Assembly (NCBI GenBank): GCA_017506865.1
Contig: JAFCMP010000084.1
Location: 1 to 64,000 of the forward strand
Source: Tribonema minus
Taxonomy: Eukaryota > Sar > Xanthophyceae > Tribonematales > Tribonemataceae
DNA: 64,000 bases
Direction of reading: 5' to 3'
The position numbers and the translations under genes are program-made. Shown piece after piece: positions 56,128 to 64,000 of the stretch (position 1 is the first letter of the stretch; each line of letters begins with the position of its first letter). The notes beneath the pieces are model-generated. The model was given only the letters and a program-made list of their open reading frames with translations. It made no database searches and was not told the DNA's origin.

Positions 56128-59100
56128 CTACACATGCAATGATTCCAGCTGGGCTTGTGTGCCAACTAGGAACCAAGAACCATTCGATGCATCTGGGCGC
56201 GTGTTGTACAAGCTAGGGTCCAGTACTAGGGTCTGATACACCCCTTCAACAATCCAGAACACCCTATGAGCTATCTGTGTACGCCTTGTCTTCCCCTTTG
56301 AGACTACGCCTGTGAGCTCGCCCTCACACCAAGTAAGGTGCTCTTCGCCGCTTGGCTCCGTGAACTTGAAAACAGCCATAAGCTGCAGTCCGCTGATAGC
56401 TGCACTCTGCAACACCGATGTCGCAGGTGGCTGGAGTAACGCCTCCGCCAGAGGCGCAAGCTCATACGAGCCCGCACCACATTGGGCCAGAACGCCGCCA
56501 ACGCCCCGCGCCTTGACGGCGCGTCGCAGCTGACGCTTGACCACCTGAGTGTTTGAGCCCGCCACTGTAATGTCGCGACAGGCAATGGCCTTGTTTAATG
56601 TAGACCAGTACTCCTCGAGTACTTGGGGGCACTCATCTAGCTGCTCGGAGTCCTCCCACGAGTCAACTATCCCCCCGCTGGTTGCACCCTCCCAGCGTAT
56701 TAGGTACTGTAGGCGGTGCCCCCGCCCGCGCGCTGCCGCCGCTACACGATGTTGAAGTATCGCCTCTACGCCGTGCCGCTGGAAGTTGTGAGCAGCAACG
56801 TCGTCAGTAGAGAGTGAGCCAGGTGAATGCCCGCTCCAGTGCTTCGCCAGCAGGTAGCGAGAGAAGCCCGCAGGCAACGTCTCCGGCTGCTGCCGCATGT
56901 CGCTAGGGTCGCGACACTTCTTGGTGAGGCGCATCGATATGCGCGTAGGCCGTCCGTTGATGTCCACCAGAAGACACCCGGCCTGCACACGCTCCCCGCC
57001 GCTCTCCGCCGGGCCCGCTAATATTATGCTATAGGGCCCATGCCATCTATCCAAGAGCTTCTTGCTAAAGAGTGTGCGCTTCGCCTTGTTGAACTCCCCC
57101 GCCACTGGTGCCGGCTCCGTGTCTGCAGATGCCGTATGCGTGCGCGGCACATGGTAGTACCACACTCGCTCACCAGCGCTGAACGACTGACGTAGTCCAA
57201 ATGCCTCCGCGATCTCGGTGTTCTCGCGGAGCACCTTAGCCCGTCGCAGCGCATGACGTTGGTTGGCAATGGTGTTGGCTGAGCGCTGCCGCTCAAGGAT
57301 GTCGAACACTAGCTGTGACACTGAAGGATGTGTGCCAGGCTTGACCAAGGGCTGTTGAAGCTTGCCCAGTATGAGGTGTAGTGCGACGGCGGCCTCGCGA
57401 CCAGTAGCCAGAAGGAAGGGGGTTGCGCCGGTGGCGCGGTTGTAGGCAGTGTTGTGGGCAAAACTGATATGAGGTAGCCAGTCCGCCCAATTGTTCTTGG
57501 CACTATCAACTAACATGGCGAGCATCTGGGCTAGCTCCTGCATGAAACGCTCACACTTGCCGTTGCACTCAGGGTGGTATGCGGTAGTGGAAAGCTTCTT
57601 GACGCCCATCTGCTTGTAGACAGCTTGAGAAAGCTCTGCCATGAAGAGGCTGCCGCGGTCGCTGAGGAGCTTAGAAGGGGGACCGTGACGAGTGCTGTGC
57701 TGGTTGACTAAAACTTCAGCTGTGCCAGCAGCACTGTAGTCCCCAGGCTTGATGGGATAGCACCACACCCAGCCCGAAAACAGGCACATCACCACCAGTA
57801 TGTACATGAAGCCGCCAGCACTGAGGGGTAGGGGGCCGAAGTGGTCAAGCGCTAGGCTATGAAAGGCGTAGGGGGGCCTCTCGCGCCATATAGTGGGCCA
57901 GCGAGACAGCTTGCCGGTGTGCTTGAACGCTTGGCAGGGCCAGCAATGATTAACCCAGTAGTTGACGTCTAGGGTCCAAGAGGGCCACCAGCAGTGCGCG
58001 CGGGTGCGCTCCAATGTGCGTTTAATGCCCTGGTGGCCTGCCCAAGCTGAGCCGTGCATCGCCTCAAGAACTTGATCCCTAATGGACCGGGGAATGGCAA
58101 GCTGTGGAAGCGGGGATTCGGGGGTGTTGTGCACCAAGAGCTGAGCGTTGCCGCAGACGACAAGGCTGCACTGCAAGGCCCATTTCTGTACCTGGGCTGC
58201 AAGCGCCGCGTCTGCTGGCAGTCCTGCTCCAAGCAGCATGTTGCAAATTGGCCCCAGCTGAGCATCTGCGCGCTGCTCTCGCTGCCAGTCACCAGGCGTC
58301 ATGACGCCCAGTTGAGGATGCTCAGCGAAGCACTCCCATGCACCCGCCTCAGCGTCTGCCGCCTCAGCAAGCGCGGAAATCTGCTCCTCTCCCCCTCCTT
58401 GAAGCGCTGCTACCACCTCCGTGCAGATGTTGATGTACTCTGCTGTTGCAAATGCCTCCAGCCGCTCCCACTCGTGGGCCTGCAGGCAGTACGCCTCGAG
58501 CAGCCGCTCGCGCTCGCTCTCCTCTGCATCTTGTGGTGTAGCAGGGACAGGATTGCGGCTTGGCCCGTCGGCATTGCCGTGTGACGCGCCTTTCTTGTAG
58601 CGAATGGTGATGTTGAAGGCGCTGAGGAACTCGCTCCAGCGCGCGCCGCGCGCGGTGCGCTCGCGAACGCTGTCGATGTACTGAAGAGCGCGGTGGTCGG
58701 TGTAGAGGACAAACGGCGTCCCCCACAGGATGTGTTTGAACTTCTTGATGCCGAAGACGATGGCGCCGGCTTCAAGGTCGGTAGTAGACCAGTTGCGCTC
58801 ATTGGGTAGAGTCGCGCGAGATGTGAAGGCGATCGGTTGCTCCGCGCCGTCGTTGTTGACCTGCGAGAGCACTGCGCCAAAGCCCTCCTTGCATGCGTCT
58901 GTGGCAAGGACAAAGGGGCGCTCGCCTGTGCTGGCGCGCGCGTAGTCGGGGTACTGCATGCAAGTGTGAAGCGCCAGGGCTTCATTGACCTCGCGGATGG
59001 CTTGCTGTTGAGCACTGCCAACTATGAAGTCCACCCCCTTGGCCATCAGATGGGTGAGCGGTGCTACCAGCTTGGCCATGTTCTGAATAAATCGCCGGTA

Positions 59101-62100
59101 GTAGTTTGCGAGGCCAAGCCACGCACGCAGCTGAGAGATGTTGCAGGGGATGGGCATCTCAAGTAGGGCTTGAACTTTGGATGGATCTGGCCTGATGCCA
59201 TCAACGCCCACAATGTGCCCCAGGAACTTGATGTGCTTACACCCTATGTGCAGCTTGCTGGGGGCTAGCTTCATCCCATGATGCTCTAGGCGCTGAAAAA
59301 GGGCTTTGAGGTCGTCGAGGTGCTGAGCCGTGGATGTAGAGTGCACAATGACGTCGTCAATGTAGGGCTGGACGCGCTCTAGGCCGGAAAGCACCATCTG
59401 CATGAGGCGTGTAAAGTGCCCTGGCGCCCCCGCTGCCCCCTGTGGGCACCGTAGCCACTCATACAAGCCAAACGACGTGACCATGGCAGTGAGGGGGATG
59501 CTGTCTGCATCTATGGCACTAGTGAAGTACCCACTGGTGATGTCCATGGTGGTGAAGACCTTTGAGCCCCCCAAACTATTGAGAAGATCCTCTATGTTGG
59601 GAATGGGGATCTGGGGGATCTTGGTCTGGGCGTTCAGCTTCTTGTAGTTGACGGTGATTCGGGCAGTGCCATCAGGCTTGAGCACTGCCACCACTGGGGA
59701 TGCCCACTCAGAGTTGGAAGGGCGGATGATGCCAGCAGCCAGCAGCTTGTCGATTTCGACCTTGACCAGAGCCGTCATTGCAGGAGAGTACCTATATGGA
59801 CGGTCATGGTGCGGTGTGCTGCCCTCTTTGAGATCAAAGCGGAAGGGCAATGTGTTACAATGCCCTATGTCCCACTTGTCTTTTGAGAACATTTTGCTGC
59901 TATACTGAGCGAGCAGTAGGCACAAACACGCCACCTGATCAACGTCCCATCCCTGCAGGTCAACGCGCACTGCCAGCATGTAGTCTGGCAAGTGCTTGCG
60001 TGCCTCAGCCAAAGCAGCATTAACCTTAGGGTCTTCGTGAACGTATGACCCCAAACTTAAGCCGCCGCTGTCAGGAATGTGTACTTTTGCGCTCCCACTA
60101 GGCTCAAAGTCAACGGCCTCACCGAGGTGTTGCTGCAGCGCCTCTCGCACGGCTGCTGCGCCCTTCGCAATAGTCGCGTCAGCGCTGCTGCCGGCGTCAC
60201 CCTCCGGCTCCGCCTCGCAGCGCATAATGTCAGTGCGCAGGTCCAGCACAAAGATGTGCTCCTCCCTCCCAGCGCGCGATGGCGCTGCCGCGGCGGCGCC
60301 TGCCGCGTGCGCGGGCTGCGCCGCTGTATCGCTTGTCACTGATGCTGCCGCTGCAGCATTGCTCCCACTAGCCGCTGCCGCATGCGCGGCGTCCTCAGAC
60401 GCCGCTGCCGCTGCAGAGCGCTGCTGCGCCGCTGCCGCCTGTGCGGAGCTCGCCCACTCCACTGCGGTGGCCATGTGCACTGCGACTGGTTCAGCGCCTG
60501 CATGCGCCGCTGCTGCCGCAGTGCTCTGTTGAGTTGCCACTCCATGCGCGGCGCTGGTCGGCGCCGCGGCAGAATCAGCGTATGCCGCGACAGGCGCGGC
60601 GCCCGTAGGCGCCGCTGCCACCGCAGCGCTCCGCTGCGCGTCCGCCGCTTGGGTGGCGCTCGCCGGCGCCACCGAAGAGACTGCGCGCGCTGCAGCTGGC
60701 GCGGCGCCCACAGGCGCTGCTGCTGCTGCAGCACTCCCTGGTGTCACTGGTGCGCGCGAGGCGTGCGCCGACGCAGCCGCTACACCAGCAGCACGCGCCG
60801 CGACTGGCGCGGCGCCCTCGGGCGCCGCTGCCGTCGCAGCGCTCCGTCGCGCAACTGTTGCCTGCGCGACCTCCTTATGAGCCGCCCCTGAGGCAGCTTG
60901 GGCCGCAGCGCGCACGGTGCCAGCCGGCACCGATGCCGCCGCAGCGCCCCGGCATGCAGCCGCTGCCTGCGCAGCAGCAGCAGTGTCGCCGTGTAGGGGG
61001 CCAGAAGACGTCTCTTTTGTCGCAGAGCTCCGCGGCGCGGCCGCTGACTGCGCGGCACCCTGCGGCGCCGCGGCAGCAGCCCGCGGCGCACTGCGCGCAA
61101 TGCCTGTATATGCTGCCGCCGCAGCAGCGCTTGCCGGCTCTGCTGCAGCAGCGCTCGCCGGCGCCGCCGTCGCAGCGCTCGCCGGCGCCGCCGCAGCTGC
61201 AGCAGCTTGTGCTTGAGGGGCGCGCGCTCCGCGCGCCACACGTCTGCGCGCCTCCTGTGCAAGAGCCACTCCATACTTGCCGAAAGCGTGGTGGGTGCCA
61301 GAATTGATGAGGGTTTGTACTGGATCTGGCAGCGACGATGCCGCCGCCTGGTCCACGACATCATGCAGCAATCCGCTCTGCAGCAGGATCCCCCCCAGTA
61401 GGTCCGCCATTTGCGGGCACACCGCGTTCGCCAGCATCTGTGAGTAGGCAGTGACGTCAGGCGGCTCTGGAGCATCCCACTTGTACGAGGTGGGGAAGCT
61501 GTGAATGGCGCGCAGCGCATGCCAGGGTAGGTACTCCGCGCGCGCGTGCTCAGCCGGGTCCTGCGTAGCATCCTGTGGTCGCACGTCGATGTTAGGCTGC
61601 AGGTTTCGGCGGTATGTGCAGCCGCGAATGGTCGGCGCGGGGCCGTCCATAGAGTACACCTGTTTGGCCTTAGTGTTGCGGCCAACTGTTGCAAAGAAGT
61701 CGCGCCGCTGACCGTTGGAGTCAAGCACGTCGCTGGTGACGTTGCGCACGGTGTCGTACTCAGCTTGCTGCTTGGCATATGTCAGCAACTGCACTGCCTG
61801 GTGCATAGACGCCTGCATGCGCGCGCTGTCGTGCTCGCCAGTGCCAGGTCGCCCCAGCAGCCAAAACACACGCGTGCGCGTCTGAGCAATGCGGCTGTCT
61901 GCACCAGTGATCACTAGCTCCTGCTGCACCGTGAAGCCGCCGTGTGCTGCGCAGCGCAGAAACTCCGCCAGCTCCGGTGCCGCCCTAAGGCCCGGAACAT
62001 TTTCAATCTGCAGTAGTCGGCAGGTCTCTGCGCCCATTGCTACCTCCAGCATGTAGTAGAGGTGCTCCATGCCCAAAGCCGTCTCCCCCTCCCCTGCTGT

Positions 62101-63207
62101 TGAGAACTTCTGGCAGGGGGGGCCCCCTAATAAGACCTCGGCGCGCAGCCGCCTCATATCTGCAATGAGCTCTGCGCGCGTAGATGGGTCCGCCATATCC
62201 CGGCGGCGGACGTCCGTATGAGGGTGATTCTCCTTGTATATCCGAAGAGCGCGCTCCTCAGAGTCAACGGCGAGCTTGACGTTCAAGTAGGGCTGGAGCC
62301 CCTCCGCCAGGCCGCCAGCGCCGCAGTAAACGTCTACCGCCGTGGCGCGCGCGTTCGGGTCTCGTTCCAGCACGCTGTCAGTTACCTCACGTAGCGGCCG
62401 CGCCTTGCCCAGCACGGTGCCACGTGGCAGCGAGACGGGCTCCCCCCGCTGCTCGAGCTTGACCGGCTTGGCATGCAGCCCAACCGTCAGCTCGCGTGTG
62501 TACATGTGATTCAGGAATTCCTCCGCGATGGTCACATGTGCTGTGTCCAGTTCTCCCGGGCAGGAGACGACAGGTGTGATCCCATCAGACTCCATCACTT
62601 GAACCCAAACTGTCTGCACACCATGTTCAAGGCCATCTAGCTCTGTTGCGACGCGCACTACTGCCACCCAATCGCGTTCCTCCCCGTAGGTGTACACTGG
62701 GACTTTGGGACTGAAGCTGGGGGTGGGCTCTGCTGATGGCTCGCCATACACGTATGTGGGCCCACTGCCACTATGACTTGCATGCCACTTATGTCTGCTG
62801 ATGTGGTCACGCCCAATGATGATGTCGTGTGGCAGATGTGGTACAATGAGCGCCAGCTGAGTGAAAGCTACCCCGTCTGGGCCATCAGCCTCAAAGTGAA
62901 GCGCTACAGCGTGGGTGACGCGCTGTGGCTTCTTGGATGTGTCAACACCGGCTACTGCCCTAGGTTTGCTGAGTTGGTGGACATCCCGTTGCTCTATGGC
63001 TCCTGATGCAACTAATCTGCGGAATGCTTGCTCCCTGATGGCAGTAACTGAGCCCCCGTACCGGAACCAACTGATGAAACAACTAGTCTCCGTACTACAC
63101 TTCAGCAAGTGCAGGGAACAATGCAGAGAAGACACCCACACACAACACAGCTGACCGAACTGTGCTATGTGTATTCTGGGGCTGCTGCTCTTGTCTGAGC
63201 CAAACAA
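56128..63207 (-). CDS. Chromovirus polyprotein: MTase-RT-RNase H-integrase-chromodomain
   Basis: A single 2359-codon frame whose first ATG lies within the 5' LTR; the used start is unknown. Order: retropepsin-like stretch (HDIIIGRDHI, ~125-140); C5-cytosine methyltransferase (~289-612) with motif I VDVYCGAGG, motif IV GGPPCQ (Cys365), motif VI ENVPGL, motif VIII QTRTRVF, motif IX PAPTIRG and motif X NAVCP; an Ala-rich linker of ~37-residue repeats (~660-980); reverse transcriptase (~1130-1320, YIDD at 1282); RNase H (TDACKEGFGAVL ~1435, TDHRAL ~1503); integrase with a zinc-binding H-H-C-C region (~1718-1760), D in LDHFGPL, D in SDRGSLF and E in CNGKCERF; chromodomain (~2145-2203, YLIRWEG and WEDSEQL). 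The last ~150 residues are unassigned. The methyltransferase has all core motifs in standard order and resembles compact bacterial-type enzymes. Confidence 0.95.
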   Translation of the reverse strand: MFGSDKSSSPRIHIAQFGQLCCVWVSSLHCSLHLLKCSTETSCFISWFRYGGSVTAIREQAFRRLVASGAIEQRDVHQLSKPRAVAGVDTSKKPQRVTHAVALHFEADGPDGVAFTQLALIVPHLPHDIIIGRDHISRHKWHASHSGSGPTYVYGEPSAEPTPSFSPKVPVYTYGEERDWVAVVRVATELDGLEHGVQTVWVQVMESDGITPVVSCPGELDTAHVTIAEEFLNHMYTRELTVGLHAKPVKLEQRGEPVSLPRGTVLGKARPLREVTDSVLERDPNARATAVDVYCGAGGLAEGLQPYLNVKLAVDSEERALRIYKENHPHTDVRRRDMADPSTRAELIADMRRLRAEVLLGGPPCQKFSTAGEGETALGMEHLYYMLEVAMGAETCRLLQIENVPGLRAAPELAEFLRCAAHGGFTVQQELVITGADSRIAQTRTRVFWLLGRPGTGEHDSARMQASMHQAVQLLTYAKQQAEYDTVRNVTSDVLDSNGQRRDFFATVGRNTKAKQVYSMDGPAPTIRGCTYRRNLQPNIDVRPQDATQDPAEHARAEYLPWHALRAIHSFPTSYKWDAPEPPDVTAYSQMLANAVCPQMADLLGGILLQSGLLHDVVDQAAASSLPDPVQTLINSGTHHAFGKYGVALAQEARRRVARGARAPQAQAAAAAAAPASAATAAPASAAAAEPASAAAAAAYTGIARSAPRAAAAAPQGAAQSAAAPRSSATKETSSGPLHGDTAAAAQAAAACRGAAAASVPAGTVRAAAQAASGAAHKEVAQATVARRSAATAAAPEGAAPVAARAAGVAAASAHASRAPVTPGSAAAAAAPVGAAPAAARAVSSVAPASATQAADAQRSAAVAAAPTGAAPVAAYADSAAAPTSAAHGVATQQSTAAAAAHAGAEPVAVHMATAVEWASSAQAAAAQQRSAAAAASEDAAHAAAASGSNAAAAASVTSDTAAQPAHAAGAAAAAPSRAGREEHIFVLDLRTDIMRCEAEPEGDAGSSADATIAKGAAAVREALQQHLGEAVDFEPSGSAKVHIPDSGGLSLGSYVHEDPKVNAALAEARKHLPDYMLAVRVDLQGWDVDQVACLCLLLAQYSSKMFSKDKWDIGHCNTLPFRFDLKEGSTPHHDRPYRYSPAMTALVKVEIDKLLAAGIIRPSNSEWASPVVAVLKPDGTARITVNYKKLNAQTKIPQIPIPNIEDLLNSLGGSKVFTTMDITSGYFTSAIDADSIPLTAMVTSFGLYEWLRCPQGAAGAPGHFTRLMQMVLSGLERVQPYIDDVIVHSTSTAQHLDDLKALFQRLEHHGMKLAPSKLHIGCKHIKFLGHIVGVDGIRPDPSKVQALLEMPIPCNISQLRAWLGLANYYRRFIQNMAKLVAPLTHLMAKGVDFIVGSAQQQAIREVNEALALHTCMQYPDYARASTGERPFVLATDACKEGFGAVLSQVNNDGAEQPIAFTSRATLPNERNWSTTDLEAGAIVFGIKKFKHILWGTPFVLYTDHRALQYIDSVRERTARGARWSEFLSAFNITIRYKKGASHGNADGPSRNPVPATPQDAEESERERLLEAYCLQAHEWERLEAFATAEYINICTEVVAALQGGGEEQISALAEAADAEAGAWECFAEHPQLGVMTPGDWQREQRADAQLGPICNMLLGAGLPADAALAAQVQKWALQCSLVVCGNAQLLVHNTPESPLPQLAIPRSIRDQVLEAMHGSAWAGHQGIKRTLERTRAHCWWPSWTLDVNYWVNHCWPCQAFKHTGKLSRWPTIWRERPPYAFHSLALDHFGPLPLSAGGFMYILVVMCLFSGWVWCYPIKPGDYSAAGTAEVLVNQHSTRHGPPSKLLSDRGSLFMAELSQAVYKQMGVKKLSTTAYHPECNGKCERFMQELAQMLAMLVDSAKNNWADWLPHISFAHNTAYNRATGATPFLLATGREAAVALHLILGKLQQPLVKPGTHPSVSQLVFDILERQRSANTIANQRHALRRAKVLRENTEIAEAFGLRQSFSAGERVWYYHVPRTHTASADTEPAPVAGEFNKAKRTLFSKKLLDRWHGPYSIILAGPAESGGERVQAGCLLVDINGRPTRISMRLTKKCRDPSDMRQQPETLPAGFSRYLLAKHWSGHSPGSLSTDDVAAHNFQRHGVEAILQHRVAAAARGRGHRLQYLIRWEGATSGGIVDSWEDSEQLDECPQVLEEYWSTLNKAIACRDITVAGSNTQVVKRQLRRAVKARGVGGVLAQCGAGSYELAPLAEALLQPPATSVLQSAAISGLQLMAVFKFTEPSGEEHLTWCEGELTGVVSKGKTRRTQIAHRVFWIVEGVYQTLVLDPSLYNTRPDASNGSWFLVGTQAQLESLHV
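60380..61210 (-). repeat. Ala-rich ~37-residue tandem repeats in the polyprotein linker
   Basis: Between methyltransferase and RT. About seven units of roughly 110 bases, each with a core like QRSAAVAAAPTGAAPVAA. The linker probably separates two independently folding halves; whether it is cleaved is unknown. Confidence 0.7.
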
Positions 63208-63279
63208 ACAACAACGAACAACTCGTAACTGCCAACCGTAACAGTTACAGGTGACACTCCAACATCCAGTGTCACCACA
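63072..63279 (-). repeat. 5' LTR of the chromovirus
   Basis: 208 bp, identical by eye to the 3' LTR. It contains the promoter by family analogy; no TATA box was identified. Confidence 0.93.
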
Positions 63280-64000
63280 GCGGCAGCAGCGGCGGCGGCA
63301 GCAGCAGCTGCTCCAGCATCAGAAGCTGCTGCAGCAGCTGCAGCACATGTTGCACCTCAAGTGGCCTCGGCGGCATCACTAACTGCAGCATCAACAGCAG
63401 CTGCTGCGGGCATAGGCAACACAGCTGCTCCAGCCCCTACTAGGGCTGCTGCAGCACCTGCAACAGGAGCAGCGTCGGCAGGCGGCGCCGCAATCATGCC
63501 GGCCGCGACAGCGGCAATGGCGGTGGCAGCGGCCAATGCGGCAGGTGCTGCACCAACACCTGCGGCAGCAGCAACACCACTGGCAGCAGCAGCAACGGCA
63601 GGCGGCGCAGCTGCAGCACCAGCGCACGCACCAGCGGCAGCCGTCAATGCAGGCGCTGCGCGTTCCACACCAGCAATGCTACAAGGCGCAGCAGCAGCAG
63701 AGGTGGCGCGCCTGCCCCTCATGCGGACGATCGCCACAGCTGCCGCATCCCTACGTGCAGCAACAGGTGACAAGCTGGAACATACATTGCCACCAGCGCT
63801 AACGCCACTGCAGCAGCAACCACCTACGCAGCAGCCGCCGCTGCGGCCGACAGCAGGTGGTGGCACTGGTGCGGAGGCTGTTTGCGTACTTGACGCCAGT
63901 GCTCTGCAGTTGCAGTGTAGCCTGAAGCGCCCCAATCAGAGTGCGCTTGCAGATGCCGTCGCTACCGAGCTTGCAGATAAGGTGGAGGCGGACCTGCAAC
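63280..64000 (+). mobile_element. LINE, 3' part (runs off the window)
   Basis: Begins with the GCGG duplicate and continues the Ala-rich linker, open on the plus strand to the window end. After the linker the sequence becomes less biased (RLPLMRTIATAAASLRAATG, then LQCSLKRPNQSALADAVATE), as expected for the thumb/linker region that precedes the C-terminal zinc motif in this RT family. The endonuclease end lies outside the window. Confidence 0.7.

Larger units (their letters stand above)
55738..63279 (-). mobile_element. Ty3/gypsy chromovirus carrying a DNA methyltransferase
   Basis: A 7.54-kb LTR element on the minus strand, bounded by two 208-bp LTRs that look identical by eye (55738-55945 and 63072-63279), starting TG and ending CA, with GCGG duplicated outside. 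Beside the left (3') LTR is a G-rich tract that fits a polypurine tract (about 55946-55960). Beside the right (5') LTR the minus strand reads TGGTTCCGG, a candidate tRNA primer site. One very long frame covers methyltransferase, reverse transcriptase, RNase H, integrase and chromodomain. No Gag-like region was recognised, so it may depend on other copies for particles. Identical LTRs indicate a very recent insertion. It is nested in the Ala-rich linker of the LINE. Confidence 0.93.

Noticed and set aside
60780-61778. 332-codon Arg-rich minus-strand frame
   Set aside because: Out-of-frame shadow of the Ala-rich linker and methyltransferase end of the polyprotein.
63357-63935. 192-codon minus-strand Ala/Gly frame
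   Set aside because: Antisense of the LINE's Ala-rich linker; low-complexity codons only.

Overview
This is a 64-kb piece of a GC-rich, intron-rich eukaryotic nuclear genome. The signs are GT-AG introns with consistent phases, long Ala/Gly/Gln/Pro homopolymer runs in coding exons, many interstitial TTAGGG-type tracts, a LINE and a Ty3/gypsy chromovirus. A unicellular alga (green lineage or haptophyte) fits best, but the sequence does not settle the lineage. No rRNA, tRNA, CRISPR array or organelle gene was recognised.

Layout. 0-7.2 kb: a minus-strand Ala-rich gene (gene A) with an FG-dipeptide N-terminus. 8.2-9.5 kb: a degenerate plus-strand copy, plus an inverted copy, of an exon of the next gene. 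13.4-19.5 kb: a seven-exon plus-strand gene (gene B, 646 aa). It carries a DEAD-box N-lobe resembling Dbp5/DDX19 but with altered motifs, between an FG-containing N-terminus and a Gln/Pro-rich tail. 19.5-29 kb: mostly repeat-rich, weakly coding DNA with tandem segmental duplications. 29.5-33.5 kb: a minus-strand TPR-like gene (gene C). 34-39.2 kb: repeat arrays and one orphan exon. 41.4-42.5 kb: a three-exon plus-strand gene of unknown function (gene E). 44.1-50.2 kb: a six-exon minus-strand gene (gene D, 829 aa, unknown function). 50.9-52.7 kb: an AT-rich island. 52.7-64 kb: a LINE split by a complete-looking, LTR-bounded chromovirus whose polyprotein contains a C5-cytosine DNA methyltransferase.

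Two observations stand out. First, the methyltransferase-bearing chromovirus has LTRs that look identical and a 4-bp target duplication, so its insertion is recent. Second, nearly every real exon outside the transposons is flanked by truncated tandem copies of its own edge. Copies of the 5' edge, acceptor included, lie in the upstream intron; copies of the 3' edge, donor included, lie in the downstream intron. This 'exon-edge echo' pattern recurs in genes A, B, C, D and E on both strands and accounts for much of the intronic DNA.

The host gene models were built by eye from splice sites and phase arithmetic. RNA evidence would be needed to confirm them.
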